From: Sipunculus nudus
Taxonomy: Eukaryota; Annelida; Sipuncula; Golfingiida; Sipunculidae
DNA: 64,000 nt
Assembly: GCA_026874595.1 (NCBI GenBank)
Contig: CM049316.1
Location: forward strand, 21,351,839-21,415,838
Direction: 5' to 3'
The translations under genes and the position numbers were made by a program. Below the pieces are notes generated by a model. That model saw nothing but the letters and a program-made list of their open reading frames with translations. It was not told where the DNA came from and did not search any database. Positions 1 through 11,586 of this stretch are shown here, in pieces. Position 1 is the first letter of the stretch, and every line of letters begins with the position of its first letter.

Positions 1-775
1 ATATTTTCTCAGGTACCTGTACAGATATCGGTATAATCTTACGGAATTTGAGAAAATGACTTGTGGTCTCAAAGGAAACCAATCACCTTTATCTCAGTTA
101 CATGCAATTATTTTGCCTAATCTGGAAAAAAGTTGTATCAGTGTACAATGGTTGTATGTTTTCTCAGGAGTTCTTGTTACTGTTATTGTCAGTTTGACCT
201 TGTCTGTGCTTGCTTATCGACACCGTTGGGATATGAAATATTTCTGCATCCGTCTGAAAATCCGGCGGGAACTCTACGCTGAATTATGCGAAGAAAACGG
301 TGCTTTTCAATTCGATGCATTCGTAGCTTACAATGAGATGGACATAAATTGGGTTAAAGATCATCTCATTCCAAACACGGAAGAAGGTGAGTCTCCTTTT
401 CGGCTATGCGTACATCATAGAGACTTCGAAATCGGATGGCCAATTGAGGAAAATATTCTTCGCAGCATATCTACGAGTCGCAAAACTATGATTGTCTTAT
501 CGCGACATTTTATTCGCAGTGGTTGGTGCAAGTTTGAAATGCACATGGCTCGGATACATATGATGGAAAGGGGCGTTGACAAACTTATCGTGATACTGCT
601 AGAGGAGATCCCAATCACTGACATGCCGCGCACCCTGGTGGCTATTCTAAGACGTCACACCTATCTCGTGTGGCCTGGAGAGGACATGATCGACAATATC
701 CCGGTATTTTGGTCACGGCTGCGGTCTGCTCTTTCCCAACGCCAAGGCAACTTCAACGACCCACAGAATGATTGA
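1..775 (+). CDS. Toll-like receptor, C-terminal part (membrane helix + TIR domain), 5' truncated by window
   Basis: The frame is open from the window edge (base 2), so the ATG at 56 is internal and the protein continues upstream. Visible order: an LRR C-terminal-cap-like stretch with two cysteines, a single hydrophobic segment (about 157-225, VFSGVLVTVIVSLTLSVLAY), a basic juxtamembrane stretch, then a complete TIR domain. TIR box 1 is FDAFVAYNEMD, the BB loop is RDFEIGWPIEENI, and box 3 is FW in PVFWSRLRSAL. The family is a plasma or endosomal membrane pattern receptor whose cytoplasmic TIR recruits MyD88-type adaptors. The BB-loop position that is Pro in vertebrate TLRs is Ile here; Drosophila Toll also lacks Pro there, so this fits a protostome-type receptor. 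The stop is TGA at 773-775. No intron is seen in the visible part. Confidence 0.93.
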   Translation, partial: YFLRYLYRYRYNLTEFEKMTCGLKGNQSPLSQLHAIILPNLEKSCISVQWLYVFSGVLVTVIVSLTLSVLAYRHRWDMKYFCIRLKIRRELYAELCEENGAFQFDAFVAYNEMDINWVKDHLIPNTEEGESPFRLCVHHRDFEIGWPIEENILRSISTSRKTMIVLSRHFIRSGWCKFEMHMARIHMMERGVDKLIVILLEEIPITDMPRTLVAILRRHTYLVWPGEDMIDNIPVFWSRLRSALSQRQGNFNDPQND

Positions 776-1513
776 ATTTAATCCCAGCAAACACATAACG
801 TAACCATAACGTTCCTGGAATGTCCTGGTTTGGTCACGAAAAGGACGTCGCCAAATAACGTCACCAAGACGTTATGGGAACATTTTACTGTAGCTGCAAG
901 AAATGCGCATGCGCACTAGATGACATCGATTCAGGAGACGCCGTCATATCATCAGTATTATCTGAATAATCTACATTATACCAACTGCAGTGGAAGGCAT
1001 CCATCATTTCAAAGTAAGTGAACTTAAGACATAATACCCAAAGAAAACTAAGATATAATTATTTTGTGACAAAGGACAATTTAAGTAGCAATACAAAGAG
1101 TGTTTGAAATTTCAAAATACTCCCATGTCTGGTTTGATGTTTTTTGCTTGCTCTGAGGGCATAACCGGTAAATCTTTAAAAAGAATGATGAAAATATGGC
1201 ATTGGTGTACAAAACACTCTGTGTGAAGAAGCAGCCTGTAAAAATTAAATTGATATCATTATTTTAAGCTATTGTAAACAAAGTCCAGTTTGAACGTCAC
1301 TACAACGTCCGGAAAACGTCAGTTCTTTTACCATACCTATATATATATATATATATAGGTGGGCAATGGGTGTTATGCATAACATTCTTCTAAAAAAAGG
1401 TCGTTGATTGAGAGCGGGGGGGGGGGGATCCGCCCCTAAATTCTTGGTATAAATGTTGCCGGTGATTATATTTGTAATTATTTGTTGGCGACGATATATA
1501 AAACACTACGGAA

Positions 1514-2677
1514 GCATATTGCTGCCACCTGGTAAATGAAAATAAATTATTGATCTCGTATGTATGATATAGGCCTACTATGTATCTCACACGAGCGACA
1601 TATTATCTCGTACCGTACGTACGACATATTGCCTCGGACAAGAGCTACAGCTACCAAATAGCCTGATTTTAAGAGATATTCAAAATTGATCTAAGAATTA
1701 GATATTTGACATAAAGCACGGTGTAGTGGGTCGTTTAAAATATTTAATGCATAGGCCTTTACAGCCATTGATACGATTGGTTGGTAGCTGAACAGGAAAC
1801 ATTCCATTTTATTAGTAACTTATAACTTTTATTTTGAACTAAAAAATATTATAAACTATCACCCATGGACGTGCGATTAAACTGTGACAGAAGAATACGA
1901 AATTCTAATGCAAGTCTTTTCCTTATAAATCAGGCTGAAGTGGTGATATAAAATCTACACCTCATATCGGTCTCATACGTGTAATCTGCCCTTCACGGCG
2001 TGAAGTTCAACTTATGCATGGGATCAAGCACTTCGTTTCATAATATATGAATCATGAACCTCTCTCATGGGAATATCTATTTATTTTACAGCATCTCAAT
2101 AAGTGACATTTAAGTTTCATATTCATTTGCAATAACATATGTATTGTCTCACCTTATAAACTCATTTTGGCTGAATAAGAAAGTTGCCCGCAAATCAATC
2201 ACGGCGCACTGCAGTTCATAGGTTTTATAACATTGTTATACATGTGTGTGAGTAAACCGAGTCCGTCTGTGTCTGTTTATACCACGCAGAACAAGACCGC
2301 GTGACAAGAGGAAAGATCTTGTTCGCGCACACGCGAAAATTATATAAAAGAGAAGAAACATGAGAGAAACACCAAGAGAAGCTTGAAAAAACCTTGATTA
2401 GTGAAGTTTGGCTTGACCACCACCAGGTGGTGTGAGCGCTAAGATTGTTTTTGATCGCGTCCTGCCCTAAGGCAAGCTTTTTTTCCCACTTGCGTACAGA
2501 AGTAGGTAAATAGTTTTATAAAGAAATATTGAGAGACAGTAATATTTTAAGGAACTACACCATTTAATGAATACTTAATTAATATACCTGCAGCCTGCGT
2601 GGTTTGTGAAATGTAAATGGGTCCCGTTAGAAGCCATGCAGTTTTCGTGGATTTTAAACTCTCTAATAATACATTCG

Positions 2678-2712
<35 letters not shown>

Positions 2713-4473
2713 CATTATACATAATAGAATCTAATCCTATCGGAGATATAGGAACATAAATAAACAACCGATTTAATTGATTTTAAAAGAAATCGACAAA
2801 TCATTGGTAGCCTATAAGTGATTAATTGGCACCCTAATACATAATATATAAAAATCAGACTATTCCTAAAATTCAAGCTATATACATATATGTGTATGTT
2901 TTATTAAAAGCGAGTTTATATTTCTAAAAGTATTCATGTCTGATGTTACTATCAAGGACAGTACAATTGTTTCATCACATCTGAAATAGATGAACACTGC
3001 ATTGTGCATGGTCTAATTTCTAAATTCTATTTCCATATTAAATTCGCTATATGAGCATAGTAACAACAAAACTGTGTCCCTTGCACATGTCGGGCTATTT
3101 TATCTGGTCAAAAAAGGAACCTCTGAAAGACATTACACGTATTTGTAATGACTGTAATAGTATCCATCGGCTGCGCCATTCAAACACAGCGCTGCATGGC
3201 AATATCTCCCAAGGCTTTCAGTAATTCATACACACACACATATTTCGTATGTATATAAATAAAAAAAAATAAGTAGAGAGAGCGAGAAAGAGAGAGAGAG
3301 AGAGGATTGTAGTAGGAAGTTTCAAATCCATGAAAAGTCGACCTATTTAAATTTTACATACTAGGCATATAAAGTATACATGAAATACAGTGTAATGTCC
3401 AAACATTTTACGATGTCTTTCAATATTTCAATATATCTCACAATTATCCATTCTCAAACACTTAAAGTCAGGCTCATATAGGTAGCTGTTACCTCTTGCC
3501 CGAACCCTTTTTTCTACAAGTAGTTTCAATTTGGCAAAGGCAATATTTTTTAGCTCGGCTCACTATAATTCATCTGAGCTTATAACACGTGGTCCATTGT
3601 CCGTCGGTCCGTCTGTCCGTTTGACTGGCACGTTTTGAATCCAAAATTTGGCATACGGTATACTGTTAGATGTCCCAAAGATCTACAAACCAAAAACTGG
3701 TTCACTGCGACTTTGTTCCTTTCAGAAATTAAGGAAAAACCTCAATTTTCCATTAAAAACCTATTACCACACTTTGGGACTGCCTAATATCAAAACCACT
3801 CGTCTGTTTTTCATTTTTACTCATTTTCTTTGTATAAACCATAAATATTCCCGTATATAGTTTGAAACTGTTTCTATGCATATGTTTGAACATGCTTCAG
3901 TTTGAACATTAGGAAACATATGGTCAGATCACAAAATATTCTTTGCAACAATATCATATGAACCATCCATGGCCTATATTACCTTTTCCTCTCAGACATT
4001 ATCTCCATTTGATATAAATTTAGATTTTTAACTTCAACGTCAACTTCAGCTGAGCACAGAGACCCATGGGTCCCTTGTTTTCTTATAAACATTATGACCG
4101 GCTCACTATTATAACATCATACGCTGCTATCATACCTATCTAAAACTAAAAGTTTTGTATATCACGTGCAGACATCGATTTGATATATTTCACTTCCTTG
4201 AAATATTTATACATTTGTGTGTGTGTGTGTGTTCGTTTCAACTGTGTTTCAGCGGTTTGCAAGAAGGTGGAGCTGTTGTAAAGTTAGGATGAGAGCATGC
4301 CTTATTAAACAGATATATATAGGCCTACATGGCTTATATATCATTATCAGCTGGCCTTTTTTTGTAATCTGTGAATGAGATCCGTAAGATTACTTATATA
4401 TGTCGTACGTAGGAGACAATATGCATGTCGTACGTAGGAGATAAATCAGTTTTTTACCAGGTGGCAGCAATAC
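1514..4473. repeat. Inner inverted repeat nested in the 781-7307 element
   Basis: The left arm near 1514 carries ATTGCTGCCACCTGGTAAA, and the right arm near 4453-4473 carries its reverse complement. Further in, GTACGTACGACATATTG (about 1613-1630) pairs with two copies of GTCGTACGTAGGAGA at about 4402-4440. This suggests a second DNA element of about 3 kb inserted in the first. Nothing coding was recognised between the arms. Confidence 0.5.
3553..4079 (+). repeat. Copy of dispersed GTCCGTCC...CCCATGGGTCCCTTGT family
   Basis: It begins TTAGCTCGGCTCACT, runs through a GTCCGTCGGTCCGTCTGTCC tract and ends CAGCTGAGCACAGAGACCCA followed by TGGGTCCCTTGT. The same start, tract and end recur at 30.8, 35.1, 38.9, 41.5 and 57.7 kb. 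The interior closely resembles 57,760-58,030 and 58,490-58,750 (shared phrases TTTGGCATAC, CTGCCTAATATCAAAACCAC). Confidence 0.7.
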
Positions 4474-6111
4474 CATTCTGTTAAACACAAGTGAATACCA
4501 TTTATGAATATTTTACACATGGTGGCTGTAGTTTCTTTCAGATCCAAACTTCGCTGTCGTGCATGGTACTTAATCCCCAGAACATAATGCTGTGGAGGTG
4601 GTCCACTCTTCCTGGGTAGATTGCGGATACGATGTGAGTCAATTCATCAATTCCGTGTTCAATATCCAGTTTATCTTATTTTCGGATGTTAAACAAGCAC
4701 AAAGAATTAGCATTCCTACAAGTACAACTGGTCATCTAAAGTCATTACAGGTCATCGGATTAATACTGCATTTTTCAAGGTTCTTAATTCGCTTCACGGA
4801 TAAAAAAAAGATCATTCCATAAAGCGGAAAGGATGCAATCCCTGATAAACATATGTGGAAGACTTGAAGTGGGACTAGTTTTATTTACAGGGGAGAACCG
4901 GTAATGTATTGGCCTTGTGTATGTACTAGAGGTTTCGCTCTCCATTAATTTAAAATTGAGCTCGAAAGTTAACACCTTAGAATAGGAAATTTGATATTAT
5001 ATGCTTTCTTGTCCATTATATCATACAGTGTAATATAAATCGTCGTGAAATGTATACTGTTGCAGAAAAATGATATGACCCTACCGCACAGCAAGCTGCA
5101 TGAGATAACATGTATACCAACACCTCTGATGAAAGTGAGCCGCAATCATAAGGAACGGACATTGCAATGAGTTGTATCTGCATTCTGAAGAAGACGGAGA
5201 TGGTAAATGTTATAATTTCATGGAATAATCTGTTGTTAAGTTTTGAGTGTTCTATATATTTTCGAATCAAATGAGATTCTTGCGGTCATTTATAAAAAGT
5301 ATAATACATTGGTAATAGGGATTCGATTATGCTTTATAATTTTCGCACATAAAATGCTATTGAGCTGAAGTTGTATGTATTTCCATATTGTATATCATAA
5401 TTGACAGCAGGGCCAATAATCCGCTGTCATGCATCTCATCTGTGGCCACGCCTGGGAATGCCTTTTTTTCTTTAATTAACTATGCCGGGTTTGTCATGGG
5501 GAGGGGCAAGCTTCATTTCCTATTTCCTTTTTTTTCACCTAAATCTTGAGAAAGTGACACAATATATCTCCAGGTATCGTCACAGCGCCTTCTATTTGAT
5601 CAGAAACTACACATCCACATAAGAATGGACAAAACGTATAAATAATGAATTAATTTTTTCAGATGAGAGTTGAGATATATAGGTCGATGAGAATTTAAAG
5701 GCTATACACCAGCACATCTTTCGGTCACTCTGTTCCTGCCAAAGTTACATCCATTTTCCTAGCCAAGCTGACTTCGCCTTTCATGTTCAAGCCCTGGTAC
5801 TTCCGTCTACGAAAGCAGGTAAATCTGTTATGACATTTCTAAGTTAAATTTATTTGTGATTGTTTATACATTATAAAATATTAATCATCTTTCAGCTCAT
5901 TTATAAGCCATTACCACCGCTTCCAATGTCCGTTTGTGAGCAGCTTTTCTCAGAAATGACTGATGAATGTTATTTAAATTTTGTGCACATGCATGTTCAG
6001 TCGGGCAGGGATTAGCACATCCCACTTTTGGTGGTTACACATAAAACTATTTATTTTACACGGACTGTACAAATAGGTATTATAACTAATAACTAGACAC
6101 TGTTAATGGCA

Positions 6112-6212
6112 GAGGTTATGGCGTCGGGTAATGTGTAGGGGTGAACTCTAATATCCACGCCTGGAATCGAACTCTGGTCACCAGCGGAAAGAGCTGAGTG
6201 ATTTATCCCATG
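6112..6212 (-). repeat. tRNA-like SINE fragment
   Basis: Read on the minus strand it contains a good B-box (GAGTTCGATTCCAGG, 6161-6175) preceded by ACTCAGCTCTTTCCGCTGGT, which resembles a decayed A-box and anticodon arm. No complete cloverleaf can be drawn, so it is more likely a tRNA-derived SINE head than a working tRNA gene. Confidence 0.4.
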
Positions 6213-8621
6213 ACTGTTCAGGCCCTGTATTTTGTTTATTTAAAAAAATCTTGGTTCAATAATGAATTACAGCACAGATTTGTGGCTTTCTGTGCCACTG
6301 GTGTCCAGATATTCACTAAATTATATCTTATGTTTATCTTGGTTAAAGAGTTTCACATGACCGAAACACGTGCATGCATGGCAACTTACTTTCGTATAGT
6401 TATAAGCGATATTATTCTGTTTCAGCAGTTTTTATTGTACTTTGTACAGACTTTGAATAAGTTTTTATATTTGATGTTACGATCGTGCACGATATTTGTT
6501 TCATTGGTGAGCATGCATGGTCACTTGTGTTCTTTGTTGAAGCTAATAATTCATGTTGTGTTCATGTGTGTCGGTTACAGCTATCATATGGCATGTGGGA
6601 GACACATCACAAGCTAAGGCAAAGTGAGGGGCTGCTGGGAGATCACAAGACAGTCATGCCAACAATACACCATTTAGCGACTCTCAGGAGCACACCACGA
6701 GAAGCGACGAAAGTAAGTTTTTTAAGGTTTATGTTATAAATAACACTTGTTGTCAATTCAAGCAAATGATATCTATAAGACTGAATTGAATTGAAGGGTC
6801 GGCTTCGAGATAATTATTCAAACAAATTCCTGTTCTTACCTTGTGTCCTAAGACTTTTTACATTGCCTTTTCGTTTTCCTAAGCTATCAGTTAATCATAT
6901 CAGAATTACTATTGACTTAAAAGTAACTTTTCTTTACCCTACGTTTCATTTATACAATAAGAAGTATCCTTATAATATTTAAGAATATGTCCTTTATAAG
7001 GTTGAATTTTATTACTTAAGTTTAATTGATACAATCTGTCAGCATTGTAACTTTTCCATAATCTTACCTGAGTACACGACTTGTTCATACAATATTTGCA
7101 GTATGTTTTCTATTGGCAGGAGGCCTATAAAGCATTGCAACATTCAAGAAACTTAAATATCTGTTTTATACCCATCAAGGAATCCCAGGCCAAGAATGCT
7201 CCAGCCGCAATACGGAACAGAGAACAGCTGCAATATACGGAACGTCCCCATGACATACACGTAACGTCACCCTAACGTCCCCGAAACGTTATTTTGTTTG
7301 CTGAGATCCACGTATGTAACTCATGCTGGGTCGATTATTTACATCGAGATTCAGATCATCAAGTTTTTAAGATGACAAGTCATGAGAGTGGTAATTTCAA
7401 ATGACTGTTGCATGCAATACTTTTGTATGGATATTGTACATACATCTCAGGAAAATGAATGTTCACCATGTAGATACCTCTATATCACATACAGTTTGCA
7501 GTTCACACCTGGTATAACAAAAATTCATGAAGATATAATTCGATTCCTAAATCATTCCACATGCAATGACAATTGCCGGTCAGTATCACAGATTTTACAC
7601 AAAGTAAATAAATAAAATCACATTTGGATATTTGTCAAATTTATTAAACCAAGATTTGTAACTGTTTACAAAACAATGTTCTTTTCACTTAACTATATTA
7701 CACCTAAAGGACTTGAAGTTACTGTATTATTTGAATACCATCAGTAATAGTGTACCATTCTGGCCGTGCTGTCGAATGCAAATTGTTTGAATATTAATAA
7801 TACATGATGATCCAGTATATGAAGATTTTTCTTTCATAGAGGCATGTTTAAATAATTCCTCTTTAACATCAATTGTTTAAAGTCATGTTTTTTCTCTGAT
7901 TAATGTTTTATTATTCATCAATAATTGTTGTGCTTGCATTCTAATTGTACAGTGAAATAAAATTTGGATAAAAAAGAAATTATTTGAGTTCAACCTTTTT
8001 TTTCAAAGGAAGTAATAAATCATGGCAGGAATGTGAATCTTAAATTATCTTTGGAGACATAGATATCCGTTAATAAGCCACCCTAATCGCTACACTAACA
8101 GAATAAACCAAAACTCTAGATACGGTTATTTGAAAATGTATCTTAACGTTTTACAAAACAAAACTGGTTAATCAAGCTCGTTTTAATTAATGTAGGACTG
8201 TTTCTATAAACGATGCGCAAAGTATCAGGCAAATATGAAAATATATTTAGTTATCTGTGTTAAAGGCCTCTATAAGTTAACCGTCCTTCGGAATCATATG
8301 CGCGAGATAAAATTGTCCGGAGCGGTAAAAATTGTCGGGTGATAGTCTGAGGCGTATAATTGTGGTATAACCTACATCAGCAATGGGATCAATGAGCCCA
8401 TCTTGGACGAAATTGCGTTGTTCATGAAGACGAAGTGAGATTACAATAAACCGACCGGGACGCGTATTCTGAAATTCCACACCAAATGCTTATTTTTTAC
8501 ATCTGAAGTCTTTTAAGTAAGGATGATCTCTTGAATCCTTCGTATGATAAGCGAAAAAACGCCATTCCCACGGTACACAGGTGGCTTGTTTGATCTAATA
8601 TTAATAATAAACAGTATGCTA

Positions 8622-8624
<3 letters not shown>

Positions 8625-8683
<59 letters not shown>
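8625..8683. repeat. (TA)n microsatellite
   Basis: Uninterrupted TA dinucleotides, about 29 units. Confidence 0.95.
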
Positions 8684-8685
<2 letters not shown>

Positions 8686-9948
8686 AATGTCGGGGTCCCG
8701 CCAAATTAATATAATTACAATCAGCAAGACATCTGGCGTCAGTCAGACGAACCAGAGTTTTGTAAACCGTGTATTGTAAAAAGTGAAATCTCAACTAGCA
8801 GCTGATACAAACAACTACTTTCATTTACTTGTTTGTCAGGCATGGGCGCTTATATAGTTATCACTTGCAGCTTGTAGAAGGACACACCCGTCACAGAAGC
8901 GGAACACTTTGTAGCAGAAATTACCTTCAGTTCATCAATATGTAAGACAATTAGGCCAGAAATCACATAAAAATCTACAGATCAGGTAGATGAATAGCTA
9001 CCTTAAACACAAAAGATTTGACAAAAGCGACAGATGAGACCGCCCAGTATTGATTGTAAACAAAGTCGTCCCGATGGATGACAATTTATCCTAGATGAAA
9101 CAAACAGTGCTTCTTTAGTCATCAGTGTAGATTAATCAATTACTAGAGATTTCGGGACAGCCAGGAGGCTGACCTTATGCAAATTAAGGACTCCGTATAT
9201 CATTCATTTTAAAAAGGGGGCTCTTCCAACTCCAGGATTCGTGTATCATGCATTTCACAAGAGACTATTTTGGATCCGTCTGAATGAATTTAGTTGCACT
9301 TCTATACACAAACAAGAGGTCATGATTTCCACCGAATGATTCGGATCCCCCTCAACACATCAGATTTGTGCACAGTAATTATGTAGTTTATGTACAAAAA
9401 TAATTGTTTTCAAATGTAGTTCAGGTATGACGCCCCTTGTTCAAAGTTGCTTACAAAACACAAGCTGTAACGGGTTCCATGATTTTTATAACAGAAGACG
9501 TGACTAGCGATGGGCCATCAAAGTAATTAACATTAAGAAATGTGCTTAAAAAATATAGAACAAGCAGCCATTTGGTGGAGACGTTTAGCTGAATCACAAA
9601 GCTAGCTGAAGAACAAAGCATTTTGATCAGGGTGACTTACATTTGTGTTTTACCTTTTGATTTTTGCCTTGCTTAATAAAAGTAGAAATATTAGATATGT
9701 ATGAATATCAACAAGATATTACGCCGTCGGTAGATTGGAAATGGATAGCTTATCCAGCAGGTCGCTTGGGATCCTCCGTCAGTCGTTTCATACCTTGTGT
9801 CTTTATATTACTATGGGTAGTATAAGGCTATATAGCCTAGGGGCCATTTGGACAATTTTTAATAGTGATTTCAAGGGCCTGTGGGCTGATTAATATAACA
9901 TTTTTTTTATTGTTTATAACATTTTCTTGTATGTTTGTTTGTATATAT

Positions 9949-9951
9949 ATA

Positions 9952-10004
<53 letters not shown>
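9949..10004. repeat. (TA)n microsatellite
   Basis: TA dinucleotides with a small interruption near 9951-9955. Confidence 0.95.
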
Positions 10005-10008
<4 letters not shown>

Positions 10009-10524
10009 TGAAAGACAATAGTGTAATGAATAGTTTAATGAATATTAAGAGCATAACATTAATTTTAATAAAATTAAAATGTTCTACATAAAAATATATG
10101 TGAAATGTGTCAAGTTTAGCCAGAAATTTCAAGACATGTTATGAACAATAATCACCATCAAAACTTGTTCATATGTCAACAATTAAAGCAGGATTTGTCT
10201 GTTGCCCGGTCAGAGCCACGAGGAGGCAGTTCGCAAATTTTGAAATACTATCTAAATACATATGTTGAAACGGAAAATGAATTTAATACATGTATTACCC
10301 TAAATAGGACATGATCAGGAAACGAGATAAAGAAAGATAGAAAGAGAATGGAAGTTTGAAAATGAAAGATACGCTCATTTATTTTATTTTTCTGTTGGTT
10401 ATCGTTTACCAATTTTAATAAATTAAATTAATTAAACGTCTGTTTTATTTTTTATTTAGAGTCTATTTTGATTCAATGAAAAATTTTGTCAGCGTATAAT
10501 TTATTTCAGTTTTGGTCAAGGGTG

Positions 10525-10878
10525 TCAGAGTATTCCACGGACATTCATTAAAACTTTTTCCAATAAATTCTGTCCTGTCCATTGTTTTCTGTCAGTATTA
10601 TGTGGATCGTTCACAGAAAGTCATATGCCCAAGATTACGTCCTATGGAGATGCCTCCACCAGGTGACAGTCCACTGACTGAAGCAGTTTGTCAGCCAGAA
10701 ATTTGTCGCCTTTAAATTTACCAAGACATGCCTTGGTCATGTATGGTCTACGTTTGATGTTCCATTGAACATCGTCGTAATTCTTGACCTTACGGCTAAG
10801 AGATTTAGCCAGTCCGGGTGTCGGGGCCTTCAGAATATCGGCCGCTATTTCCCCGGTCGTCGAAGTATTTCGCCTTGA

Positions 10879-10890
<12 letters not shown>
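10525..10890 (-). pseudogene. NADAR (YbiA/RibX-like) domain pseudogene fragment
   Basis: The minus-strand translation matches the C-terminal two thirds of the NADAR fold, which in known members acts as a hydrolase on riboflavin-precursor or ADP-ribose-type N-glycosides. Visible in order: KAKYFDD, a frameshift, GEIAADILKAPTP, AKSLSRKVKNYDDVQWN, the conserved GKF and LVEASP, a stop, DVILGI, a second stop, LSVNDP, and WTGQNLLEKVLMNVR. The family pattern at the breaks is EASP-x-D-x-IWGIG, so one residue of that motif and its final Gly have become stops. The N-terminal part of the domain is not seen upstream, where (GA)n tracts begin at once. With two stops and one frameshift this copy cannot make an intact domain. 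I recognised it from motif order, not from a search. Confidence 0.8.
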
Positions 10891-10926
<36 letters not shown>

Positions 10927-10966
10927 AGGAAAGAGATTACGTGTTTGTTTATTATTTTTATTTGCT

Positions 10967-11012
<46 letters not shown>
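10881..11012. repeat. Two (GA)n tracts
   Basis: GA tracts at about 10881-10921 and 10972-11012 with about 50 bases between. They abut the 5' edge of the NADAR remnant. Confidence 0.95.
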
Positions 11013-11015
<3 letters not shown>

Positions 11016-11586
11016 AACATGGTTGTAGGGACTCTTTTAATGAAACAATTTTTGGACTTGCCATGTGCGAGGTCTTAAGTCCTAGACATGAACTGCCCCA
11101 TGTATGAATTATAAGTTTTATTTATTTTCTGTGTGTGTGTTTGTAGTGCGTTTTGGCTGGTATTGGTATGAGGACGCGTAATACAGGCGCCCTACCCCAG
11201 GATATTTTTTAGAAGATTTTCCAGTTGCACCATTATGATTACAACACGTGACGGAGTCAGCTGTATCGACCTAGTCCTGAAACAAACTTTCAAGTTGTCT
11301 AAAACGCAACCCATGAGTCTGGAATGTTCCTGGGGCACTTCCTTTAATGTTGGTTATTTTATTTTTCCTCTCTTTTTTATGATCTACTGGGCTGGGACTG
11401 CTTTAACCGATCGACTACTGCGACTCACTGACAAGCAGTCTTGGCCACTCAGCCTCATCTAACAACCCAGAAGGATCAACACCAGGCAGACGATTCAGTC
11501 CTGGTGTATGAGGATCTGACCATGCCATGCCTTTTATTCCATCAACCAAGCATTGACGTCTTCTACTCAAATGGAGTCCATCACGG

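Larger units (their letters stand above)
781..7307. mobile_element. Large inverted-repeat (foldback/TIR) element with AACGT-rich ends
   Basis: The left end reads ATCCCAGCAAAC and the right end, read in reverse complement, ATCTCAGCAAAC (11 of 12 match). Both ends are followed by irregular repeats of AACGT separated by short spacers (left about 797-880, right about 7227-7292); a further cluster lies at about 1290-1322. No transposase frame was recognised, and no clear target-site duplication is visible. The element starts six bases after the TLR stop, so it probably supplies the receptor's 3' UTR. It could be a non-autonomous DNA transposon or two related elements in opposite orientation. Confidence 0.55.
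7308..10524. other. AT-rich stretch with no supported gene
   Basis: No reading frame here has recognisable domains. The stretch contains two long TA microsatellites (8625-8683 and 9949-10004) and otherwise unremarkable AT-rich sequence. The short frames across the TA tracts (IYIYIY) are low-complexity artefacts. Confidence 0.6.

Noticed and set aside
415-450. Missing BB-loop proline in the TIR domain (RDFEIG) as a signalling-dead receptor
   Set aside because: Drosophila Toll also has a non-Pro residue there and signals, so the substitution is likely normal for protostome receptors.
6198-6739. 139- and 84-codon overlapping frames as genes
   Set aside because: No recognisable domain; only the stretch 6,581-6,711 looks mildly exon-like (TTACAG acceptor, GTAAGT donor), which is too little.
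10642-11064. 140-codon minus-strand frame as an intact gene
   Set aside because: Half is (GA)n-encoded SLSLSL; the rest is the NADAR remnant whose continuation has stops and a frameshift.
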